In this document: in pieces, positions 43,601 through 55,600 of the stretch
Layout of the letters: each line of letters opens with the position of its first letter
How positions within the stretch are numbered: position 1 is the first letter of the stretch
Source of the DNA: Callipepla californica brunnescens
Lineage: Eukaryota; Chordata; Aves; Galliformes; Odontophoridae
Length of the DNA stretch: 64,000 bases
Assembly: GCA_023055505.1 (NCBI GenBank)
Contig: JALIRH010000010.1
Location: 3,907,501 to 3,971,500 of the forward strand
Reading direction: 5' to 3'
Translations under genes and position numbers: made by a program
Notes under the pieces: model-generated
Seen by the model: only the letters and a program-made list of their open reading frames with translations
Told to the model about the DNA's origin: nothing
Database searches by the model: none

Positions 43601-46600
43601 TCAGTAAGTTCTTGGTGCTCGATGTTAACATGTTATGCTCACTTTATTTTTATTTGTTCATAAGGAATGTGACATTTCATTACAAACGGAGCAGCTTAAG
43701 TTATTTTGGAGGGGTTTGCTCTGTGACCAGAGGAGTAGGAGTGAATGAGGTAACTTTTTCTAACACTAAATTGAAGTAAAATAAAAACTTCTATAACCAT
43801 AGAGTTCGTGTGTTTCAGCATTCAGAACTTTAAAGATCATTCATATAGACTTCTTGTGATCAACCTTCTTGTGTTATCACTGAAGTACTGCTCACTGTGC
43901 ATTCCATTTAAAAATGCATCCCCTCTGTCTGCATTATATTCTCATAAGAATCTTGAGGGTTTTTATAGCGTGTTTGGCAAATCTGGACCAAATATCTCAA
44001 AGTAGGATATTTGAAATATAACACTGGAATTCCTCCTGTTTTCTTACAGCTTTGATCTTCTGAGGTACTGCTGATGGAGTTCTTTCTTTCTTAACTTAAA
44101 AGCTAAAACCATTAAAGCTACCCCCTGTATGTTGATATTTTTCTTAACTGCTATTATTAACCTCGGTGCAGGGTTAAATCTAGTATGAAAATCTGAAAAT
44201 CTTTTGTTTTGACATGGACTTATCGTATTATACAGTAATGATATTACATATATATCAAACAGACTGTTCTGTGTAGGTTGACCAGTGGATAGGGCTCCCC
44301 TCAGAATTAGAGAGGAGGATTCTTTTTCTCTTAGGTACTTCACTGTGTTTGTTTTTTCTATATGCACAAATAATTGTGACTGGCAGTTACTTTGTGAAGC
44401 AGTAGGTGCATAGGAAGGCAAAATGAGCTGGCACTGTAATCATTTTATTTTTTTTTTTAAATATTGAAATGTAGTACGGCCTCCCATTAGCCATGGCACA
44501 GGAATTAGCACAAAGCCTCGCTCAGAACCTTGGGATACAATGGGAGCCAGCTGCCAGGAAACCAAGTACGTACATGAACGTGGAGCCTCCTCTTGTCCTT
44601 CTTATCTAAATCTATGAGAACTATTTATTTTGTAGTATTTTAAACAAACATCATACTTTTAACCAAAGAACAAGCAATTCTGTTTTTGGAAATATACTCA
44701 CTGACAGTTGAGTTTAACCAATGTAAAAGTCTCCAGTTTAGCACACAATTTGCAATGAATTCAGCAATGCCTTGAGTTAGGAGATTAAATTAATAATCAC
44801 CATTCACATGTATTGTGTAACAGTGTTGCTCGCTTAACAGCCATGGGCCAGACAAAACAAACAAACAAACAAAAAACTCTCTTATTTATAATCAAAGAAA
44901 CTGTAAAAATAATTCTGAGAGCTAAAGAAAAGTTCCTTTTTTTCTGCATGCATCTTCTAAGCAATTTGGTTACATTATCTCCTTTGCTCCTTCCGTAAAA
45001 CCGAATAATATTGACTTGATTTTGGAATCAGTTTCAGAAATGTATGAATTAGGAAGCATTGTGAAGGGTGTACTTTTAAAATCATCATTATCGTGTGTAC
45101 TCACGCTGCCTGTACTGAGAGTGCACAGGGAGGAGTGTTCCCGCTGCGTTCAGCATTGTAAACTGCCTGAAGTATTGTCCTGAGTCAAGTGTGTGCACGT
45201 ACGATGATGGGGAAGGACCACGTTAGTTTTAAGTACACCAGTAGTTCTTCAGTTGGTCTGTTTTTTAGGGCTGTATGCCACGCAGTCTGTTAATTTTTGT
45301 ATAATTAGTATAATTAGTCAAGGTCCAGTTTATTATTGTGAGTACTTTACATTTACTGCAAGCATATTTATAACTGCTTTACTTCTCTGTTGTATCTTGA
45401 TCTTGTCTGAGAAGAGTGTGACTGCACTGAGTCCTGGGGTGGTTGCATCATGGAGGAAACGGGGTATGTCATCGCTGTCAGTAACTGAGCGCTCTGGAAT
45501 GAGTTCACAGTTTACATTCTGCCATTAATATGTATGTATTGGATTTTGTCCATGGGTTTCATTACTAATAAATGAAAACCTGGAAGCAGTTGAAACAGTC
45601 TAAGCATATAAACCATTAACCTCTATTTTTCAACAGTTCATCTCTTTTTTGGCACTGTTGCCATTTTAGGAAGACGTTCAAAAATCCTACTTTTTGAGGT
45701 AGAAAGGAGGATTATCTTTAATGCTTTATTACGCTTAAAATAATTCAAAAGTGAAAAGTGTCATAATACAGTTTTGATAACTGATATTTCTGTTTTCCCC
45801 ATAGTTTTAGTAATTTATGTTTAAAAATTGTAATTGGGAGTGATCAGATCTCTCTTCTCACATTCCAGTGGATAACAGTCCAGAATAGTCAGTGGAGTTT
45901 GAAGGGGAAGAACATCTAAATGGCAGAAGATCAGGTTTCAGTTTCCTCTCCCTTCACACACCTCCAAAGATTCTTTTCTTTAAAGTGTAAGCAATTGAGT
46001 AGGAAAGGAGAGCTTCTGAAATGTAGGCTGTTTGAATCTCAGAATCCCTTCCTGTCAGAACTCTTCCTCGCAGTGAAAGTTTGCTTGCAAAAATCCTGTG
46101 GCATTGTTATCCTCATAGTGCAAAGAGTTCCAATGCACAGATCTCAAAACATAAAGAACAAAATTATCACACAGCTTCAGTATGAGAAATGGCTAACAAA
46201 ATATGTTTTCATGAAAAGGGGAAGAGATGCAGAACAGGAAATAGGAGAGAAGTCCTATCGTAAACTGTGTGTGGTAAATAATTACTGTCCTACTGTGTAA
46301 GAACTAGAGAGACATGAAATAAGTTGGCAGAAGTCAGGATGCAATGGTTCTTGTCCTGGTCTGTAATTAAGCTGTGAAACCTTGCTACATCTCGTAAATA
46401 CTAAATCTATTTGGGAAATGTCATGGTAGAAAGTGCCATGAGGATTAGTAAATAAGACAAAACAAAGCTTCCTGAAAAAGTCTTGGAGCTGAGAATTGTT
46501 GGAAGGTGGAAAAATGCTTTGTAAGAAGTAGCACAGTGCTGTTCTCTACTCTTCCTCGTGCATTCTCTTAGGGTCGAAGTCAGAAATGAGATCTTAGAAA

Positions 46601-49600
46601 AGTACTTTTTCTTTGGTCTGACCCTGTACAGTTGCAAAGATACTTCTGCTTTAAAGATTAACCTTATTAAGCAGGATCAGAAAACTTGACTAGTTTTAAA
46701 CCCCTGGCATGAAAACAGTGATCTGGGACATAATCCATCTTTCAGACTGAAGCTGTGGGGAAAGAAGTGAGGAAAAACCAGTTGGATTCTGCATGCAATC
46801 AAGAGGATGCACAGCAGCTTTTATGATAATGTGTTTTCATATTATTTATGATGCTAGAAGACTACAGTATCCCATGCGATAGTTTGTATTTTTATATCTC
46901 TGTGATATGGATCTCTTTTCAGAATCTTTAGTTCTGATGTTATAGTTAGAGATGTAGGAGCAGGCTGACGTACTGTTGTACAGCAGTGGTTCTAAGAAAC
47001 TGAGATTTACAGTATAAAACATGGTACGATCCCTCTGCCCCCTTCCAGTTGATGTTTCGAGGCATTTACTCAGCTGATTCTTTCCTATTTTAGGGTATAT
47101 CATTCCAGAAAATTCTCCAAGTGCAGCATAGCAGAATACAAAGAGTTTTTACTTCGTGGGGGAGGTGCCTGTCTTTTCAACAGACCAACAAAGGTAATAC
47201 GTGTATCGGTTGTCACTACCGCTGCTACGCATAATGAAAATGAAATTGTTCCACTAAAACGTCTGTTCTCAGATTATTAAAACATCAGTGTGGATATTTT
47301 CTTGAGGTTACTTGTGATTAACTGGGTGTTCACTTGCATAACAGATAACCTTAAGAGGAATGGTATCATGTGATTTCTATTAATCCTTAATTTCGCAAAG
47401 AATGACTGACCCTGCAGTCGGTCTGCACAGCCAGCAGCACGTTGTTTTAGCGTAAAGGCCCTACCTGTTAAGCTGGAAGTAGTGCAGAATAAATGTGGGA
47501 GTGAGATTGTAGTGCATCCCCCACGTTCACTCAATTCTAGGCCTTTTGCCTCTTGTTACTGAAAGAACCCAGTTCTTACTGTGTTAATTGGCAAATCAAT
47601 ACTTTACTTCGTATAGATGGCAGCAGCTTCTGTTTTTACATTTCATTTCAGATGTAGTTAACAAAATGTAATTTATAAATACTTACCTGTTCCACTCATC
47701 CTTTGTTTTTGTGTTAACAGCTTACCAAGGTAATATTTTTTTCTAAGGTGATACGAGCATGACATCCCTCTAAAGCAGCCAATGTTCCATGTGGCACTTT
47801 TTGCAATGCACAATCAATCCAAAGTATTAATCCTGTTCAATCATGATGTCAGACTTGCTGTCCTTGTAGAATTTAGTGTTTCATGGACTGTTAGGAATGG
47901 TTTTTTTTCTGTGATGTGTCCTTTGGGAGGCAACTACCTTGCACAATTAACAAAAAAATATTGCTTGTTGGGGGTTTTTTAATCTTGAGGATTAAAATAC
48001 CACTACCTTGAGTTGTAATTTTTGCTTACAGAATAAGAATGTGAGAATTTCACAGAAGTGTAAGTAGGGAGAAAGGAAGAACAGTGTTTCATCTTCTGTG
48101 ATTAAAACAGAATAATTGTCTAGCAGGGCAGTATGAAGTGATGATCAAATTGACTGCATATGGAATAAAAATGTGGTTTACTTCATTAAAAATGGTCCCA
48201 GGGCAATGGTTGAATTCTACCTGTGTTAGTAATTTGCAGCTTGGAAATTAAAGGACTTCGGGGTGAAAAAAAATCAGACATGATATTGAATCTTACTGTT
48301 TAGAGGTAGTTGTGAGGTGGAAAATAGTGTGCTTAACTGTTGATAACTGTGTTAAGCAGTCAGCATGATGCCAGCTCTAATTTAAACATTTTAGTTTGGC
48401 TCTGACATGTATTTCCTTTTTATTTCTTGCAATTCTGATTGACCCCTTTTCATTATCTTACCTGCTGCAGGTCAGATCACCAGGTCTGTCTGATGGAGAG
48501 CCGAACTTTGGGTTCAGAATAGCAGATCTTGGCATTTCTGCAGAAGCATAGGAGCACAATAGCTTACTGAGGGGAAAAAACAAAGAAACAAACAAATCAG
48601 TTTTCTGATTTGACGTTGCTAGTTAAGAAAAGTACATATGCTTATTGTTTCAGTGTAGTTTTGCTTTTGGCACCCAAATCTGTTTGTTCTACTGATCACC
48701 AGTGTACTTTGTGCTTTCTTTCCTTTAAATGAAGTATTAGTGTTCCCTCCATTTATTTTTACTTAAGGAGTTTTGAAGCACTTTTTTTTACAATTAAGCT
48801 CTTCTCTGGCTGACTTCACCTGTAATAACCCTGAAGCGTCTGCAGGAAGTAACAGGTTGTTATTGGCAGTAGATACTCTGAGAGAACAGGGAGTGGGTGG
48901 AGAGGTGTAAAATGGAGATAAGAGCAAAAAATGTAGTAAGAATAAACTAGTTAAATACCGTAATTCCAAAATGAGTAACAAGATGTTAATTAAAAAACAA
49001 AACAAAACAATTATTCCAATGATGGCTTATTGATTGATGTCCTAACTGTCCGTCAGAACTGTGAACTGAAGAACATTCATAGGGCCTGGAGGCTTTAGCC
49101 TAATGCAATGCATAGAGGCTGACAGGGATTTTGATTTCACTTTATAAAAAACCCAACAAAACTACACTTACAATTATCCTCAGCTTTTCATTCTTTCTAC
49201 TGTCAGAAAACACAGTCTAATGTATGAATTACCAAAGAGTTAATTTCCTGATGATTAATTGGCTGGGGGTGCTCTTCTGCTTTCAGCTCTTAGAAAACGC
49301 TGAGTGTGGAAATGGATATGTAGAAGCGGGAGAAGAATGTGACTGCGGTTTCCGAATGGCAAGTAAAGAGTTGTGTATAATTCCACAACTGAATTCTTTG
49401 TCCTGGTACATGACAGTTTGTTATAGATAGACAAGAAGGAAAAAATATTTTCAATGGATAAAAAGATCTCTTAATATTTTCTTCAGGAGTGCTACGCGGA
49501 CTGCTGTAAGAAGTGCTCTCTTTCTAATGGAGCTCATTGTAGTGATGGACCTTGCTGTAACACGTCGTGTCTTGTGAGTATTTAGTTTAGCTATTGTTCT

Positions 49601-52600
49601 TTCTGGTTGTCATTTACAGTCTGTTAACATGAAGAGTAACGGCTTAAATATAGACTGACTGTTATTCGAGACAATGACGTGGCTAATGCCCCAAATAGAC
49701 ATGGAATAATAAACTCCATTAGATATGTATTCATGTAAAAATTACTTTACTTATACATCAGTTACGTCAAAAAAAACAAAACTGTATACTTCAGTTTAGC
49801 CTTTAAAAGATGAAGAAACTGAAATATTTTTAATCACTTTGAAATAGTTTTTGAGATTGTGTTCTGTTATTAGACAAAAAACAAAGCAAACATAACAACA
49901 AAAACCCACCACAGATACATACGAGCATAATGCTTACAGAACATTAAAATGAGCATTCATTCCAAAGAGGAACTTCCAGTTCTGCTTTTATGTGATCTCA
50001 TTATATTCTTTGTTTTCTAGTTTTTTCCACGAGGCTATGACTGTAGGTATGCAGTGAACGAGTGCGATATTGCAGAGTTCTGCACGGGAGATTCTGGCCA
50101 GGTATGTAAGGAGCTCCTCTGCTCACACTGTGAATGTTTATTTGCAGGAGGACAATCCAGGCTAACAAAATGCACTATTGTATGCTCACAGATAACTGTG
50201 CTGGGGGGAGAGAGGGCTTTCTTTGTCTAGAATGAGCTGTGATGTATGTTGTGGCAGCGTACCCTTTTTCGACATTTGCCAGTCTCTTTTTGCTGAAGAA
50301 ACACACTGACTCTGGTCTGCTCTTAGCTTCAGAACTCTGAGGCTTTTGCAGTTACACCATTTTTTTTCTCAGCACCAAGAGAACATGACAGCGTGATCAT
50401 AGTAAAACACGTGCCTAGTCTGTGGAGTGGTAGGCTGCAACTAACTGCTCACTCGCTTTCTTAGTGGCACTGAAATGAGTGCAGTGGAAATGCTGCATGA
50501 CAGCAAACGTATCCCCAGATATTAGTTACCAAATATCCCGTTAATGAATTTGTTTTAATTTTTATTTTGCCTCAGCTCCTTAATTTCTTCTGGGGACATG
50601 CAGAATATTAGAATCAATCCTTGTTTTCATGGCTCAGGATGTTTATTTCTTCATTTTTAGTAGCTGTAAAAATTCCTGTAGTGATTATGTTACCTACTTC
50701 CTTTATACGTTTTGCAGTTGTCATTTAAGACCAGGAAATTTCAGTGTGTGCTCTTTTAATGTATAATCTTTCTTCTTTCCAGTGTCCACCTAATCTTCAT
50801 AAACAAGATGGATATGCTTGTGATTCTAATCAGGTGTGTAATGTTCTCAAACCCCAGCACATCGACTCATACAGATCAACCAAATACAACTTTTCTCTCT
50901 CCCTCTTATTTTTCTTTTTTCAAATCCTGTCTTTCATATTTATGCATAGATTTTTGTCTTTTGGACATCGGCATTGTTCAGGCATTATGTGAATAGTAAG
51001 AATTTGTAGCTTGCGTGAAATCCATGTGGTATGTACTTTTTGAACGTGGATATGAAATTATCCACGTGGATACATTCTCTGTAGCTATGTAGATCAGAAG
51101 TATAAAGTAGCTTCTGGAATCTCTGTGCATCATAGACATCAGCTGACTGAGAATCTGAGCCAAAATTGTGCTCCATCTGCCCCCACTCATGAAAACTTAC
51201 GCATCCCAAGATGTGGTTTAAGAATGCAAATCAGACATTTGTCAGGGGAAAGGCAAGGTAACAGTGCTCAGTTCTCACTGCTAACCTGGTGTGTTTTGTT
51301 TAGGGTCGGTGCTATAACGGGGAATGCAAGACAAGAGATAATCAGTGCAAATATATCTGGGGATCTAGTAAGTTGACTGTTACGACCTTAAACATATTTT
51401 ATTTGTAGTTCCGTCTCTGTACCTTTACTTTTTGTTCTTGCTACTGTAAGTGTAGGGTTTCTGTTCAGTAGAGTGCTGTGTGAAACTGACTTGATTGCAA
51501 AGTGAAATTTCAAGCGTGAGGAAGCAAGGACAGTGTGACTGTTCTGACCTGAGGTAGGTTACAGACATGGGTAGGACAGCAAATTCTGAACCCTGGTGGG
51601 TAGGTGGGATAGCAACTTTGATATATTGTTATGGGGGGAAAAGCGGGTTTGAGGGTTTTATTTTTCTTTAGTTCCTGACAGATGTTTTTGGTTGTTGGTG
51701 GTGCTTTCATTTTAATGACAGCTGTCAGTTCCCTTATCTTAGCCCTGGTTCATGCTAAAGCTGCTCCTTCTGTCTTGAATATATCATCCCATATTCAAGG
51801 TAGTACAGTAGTATAAATTTAAATGTCCAAATCACAAACTTAATCCCAGATGTGTTGGATGAAATTGTGCTTGTGGACTGTGCAGCTGACAGGGGATAAA
51901 TGTTCTGTTCAGTGACTTAGAGGCAGTTCAGCAGAGGATGCCCTGTGCTCTAGTACTAAACATTTTCTTGTATTTTGGCTAAACATAGCGGCAAATGCTG
52001 ATGCTGCCTATTTGAGACTGAAGAATCTACATTTTCACGGGATGAGAGGGGGAGGATATAGCTTTAACCTTTCTTATCTATCTTAACACAGTATAAGACA
52101 TGCCATATAGTGTAACATTGGCTGCAGATAACATTTCCATTGTGTTCTGATGCCTTGTTATGCTGCCCCTCACACTTACTTACTGATTATATTAAGAAAA
52201 GTAGAAGTTCTTGTTAACTAATTTCTTTGCATCTCACGTGCTTATATTTTAAATCGTTTGTCTTCTATACATGTGACTTTACTGCAAATGACTCTGATTT
52301 ACCTTAGTTTTTAATCGTCTTTGGCAGTGGAAAAAAATAGTTTAATGTTATATGCAGACATTAAGGAGTAAACAAAATCAGACTGCAGATAAATTCAAGT
52401 GGAGAAAACAGTGCAGTCACTGATGAGGTTGATTTTTAGAATAGTTCCAAGCAGATTTTGAACATTATCTTAGAAAAGCCATTTGTAGGTGGTGTTGGGA
52501 TGTTTGGTATTCCCCTACCAGGAAACTGCTGCAATAAAGTACTGTGCAGATTTTTATAACCCAGGGAAAGTACATTCCTTTTTTTTCCTTCTGCAACAGA

Positions 52601-55600
52601 GTCTTCAGGATCTGACAAATTTTGCTATGAGAAGCTTAATACAGAAGGCACAAAAAAAGGAAACTGTGGAAAGGACGGAGACCGATGGATTCAGTGCAGC
52701 AAACAGTAAGTGGGGCTTAGTAGAGCTGACTACAATTTTAAAGAAGGATTAATATTGGTTCAGTATTTTCTGCTTTTTCATTTATTCTTCAGCAGTGTTT
52801 TGCATTATTTTAAGTCTTCTCCCCTTCACAAGGTTTGCAGCTTGAAAAAGTACCACAGCTGTTTCTGAAGAATCCATGTGTGACTCAGCAACACACTTTT
52901 AAAGAACTCCAGATTTTAAGAATATAGCATAACTTCAATAATCTCAGAGGTTGGGGGACAAAGGCTGCAAAAAATAACACTTCTATGTACAAATGCCTGA
53001 GATTTGGTGTGTGTATATATGTATAAACATATATTGTGTATAAATATATATAAAATATCCACAAATGGAGTAGGTTCTTTACCAGAATGAGCACACATAC
53101 TGCATGTCATTATGGCTGTGTTTTTGTGTTCCTGCAAGTGAAATAAAAAGCAATTAAAATTCACACCACATTAATGTGAAATGTTGAAGCTGTTAAATGT
53201 GTGTAAATGTAATTTAGTGTGGTATTAGGAAGCTGCAGACAATTTGGTTCCTTTCCATTGTATTACCTTTAGGACATGGATGAGTTATTCACGTGAATGC
53301 AATAGAAATATTGTGTGCAGGTACGTTAGAATGCGTGACTGCTCCTTTTCTGCCCCTTGCCAGTTACACCAAGTAGCACTGCAGTTCTAAACTTGCACTC
53401 TGACTGTCTGTCACACGGCTTATGGCAATGTTTTACTTACTGTTGTTAGCAGCACCATATCCAGCCTTTCCTTGTTGCAGGTTTACTTCGTAACGCTTCA
53501 GTAACTCCTCTGTTTTTGTTTTACAGTGATGTTTTCTGTGGCTTTCTGCTCTGCACTAATCTGACTAAAGTTCCACGAGTTGGTCACGTTCAAGGAGAAG
53601 TTATCCCGAATTCGTTTTATCATCAAGGACGAATAGTAGACTGCAGGTAAAAGATAACGCAGTGTTCCAGGACGGTTTTGTTCTGTCAGATCGAATTAAA
53701 CAAAGACAAATGTAAAAATGTACGATTTAAAAATTTATATCTTACAGCAGAATTATTATTTGATGGGATTTCGTGTGATTAAAAGAAACCATTCTATATT
53801 TAAACAGGGTAAAAGTGGGCTGCCCTCAATCATTCTGTCTGAAATCTATAGCAGCAGAATTGCATGGTTAAGGGCTTAATGTTCAGCAGAATATTTTTCT
53901 GGAAAAAAATAATTGTAACTGACAAAGGTCCACAGATTAAAGATAGTATCTGCGGGGACACAACTGTAGGAAAGAGATAGTTGAGAGGAAGGGAGCTGTA
54001 AGTTGTTGTGAGCAGGTAAGATCTTAAGCTACAGTTCATTTAAAGGGCAGGTAAATGGGTTTTAGTTCACTGTGCACACTACTGGACTTTTTTGAAGACA
54101 CTGGCAAAATTATTGTCATGCTATGAATACTCTGTTAGGTAGCTTGAGAATAATGGATCACTTATGTTCAACTCTTCTGTTACTCCACAAAGCTATGTGT
54201 TTACATCATTACCTAGGCGAATCCTTGGTCTGACTACTGCAACACTGTCAGTGCTGTGAACAATCAAAGACTTCAATTTGGTTTTATCTTTCTGTATTCT
54301 TGAGCGTGAGAAAGTCACAAGGATTTTGTTATCTACACTGACATGTTTAATATTTTCAACAGACCACAGTCATAATACTAATATTACCTTAAAACTTGTT
54401 TCTCCTAGTGGTGCTCATGTTCTTTTAGATGATGATACAGATCTAGGCTACGTAGAGGATGGAGCTCCATGTGGTCCTCAAATGATGTGTCTGGACAAAA
54501 AGTGCCTGCCAATTCAATCCTTGAACATCAGCAGCTGTCCCATTGGTTCTAATGGAAGAGTCTGCTCCGGTCACGGGGTGAGTCTGTGCTCGGAGTTTGC
54601 AGCTGAGCTTCTCCAGCTGTTCCTGCTAGATCGGATCTTAACATATCCTGTAGAGTTTTCATCTTGAAAGTGTCCCTGAGACCTTGATCTGAAAACAAAA
54701 CACAAACAGAAGACGTTTCGATTCTGGGGAACACTGCCATTCTGTTCTGTTTATCATTTTCTAAAGCATCATCAAATTAGTCCTGCAGTTATATCCAAGT
54801 GGTGTTCTGCTACTATCAAGAAAGTTTTATATCAGTTATTGTAAAGACTTCTGTAAAGTGTTATCCATATTTCAAGCGACTTGTCATCTTAAGTTAAACT
54901 TCTTCAGAGACCTCTGCTACCTTTTCTGAGTTCTTCTAAAAAAAAAAAAATAAATAAATACTTCAGTCGATCAAACCTGTAATAAGATGCATTTGTTATC
55001 ATCTTTCTAGGTAAGTTTCTCCAGTGAACACTGCAAGAAGCAGAGCGAGATAAAAGTTTAAAAAACAAAACAAAACAAAACAGATGCTATTGTTAATCCT
55101 TAATGTGTGGGTTACTTAGTCTGAGTGGCTGTTTGGTATTATGTTCCAGTGTCCAAAAGGTGTCATTAGCTGACACCTAATGATTGATCTCCCTTGGAAT
55201 CCCACAATCACAACTTCCTTCTTTTTGTCAGGTTCTCGTGTCCTCTTAAGATGACACATCCACTGAAAATCTTTATTATAGTTTTTTCTGGATGGGAGGA
55301 GGCTCTAAAGCCTGAGCAGGTCTTGAGCATTTTTAAATACGAATGTTTCCATCCTTCAGGACATCCAGGCTGAAAGGATCTGTAGTTAGTGAAGCTCTAA
55401 TGACTCTAGATAATTTGTTATTTGTTATTATTATAATTGTTTTTATAATTATATAATTATAATTTAAATAATTGTTATTATTTGTTATCTCTTACATCCT
55501 GTGCAGGCATGTAGTGCAAATGGTGACAGAACCACTGGGAACTCTTCTGCTTTTCATAGCATATGAGCATATTTGGAAGGTTAAAGCAAACTTTGAGGCT

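Larger units (their letters stand above)
41106..43664 (+). other. ADAM23: Intron 11 (2.6 kb)
   Basis: Holds a perfect 20-bp palindrome at 41498-41517 and two antisense CR1 copies (42561-42655 and 42783-43360). Confidence 0.85.

Noticed and set aside
49224..49430. Longer open frame through exon 16 into both introns
   Set aside because: Only 49287-49358 matches ADAM23; upstream part is the polypyrimidine tract and downstream part is intron after the GC donor.
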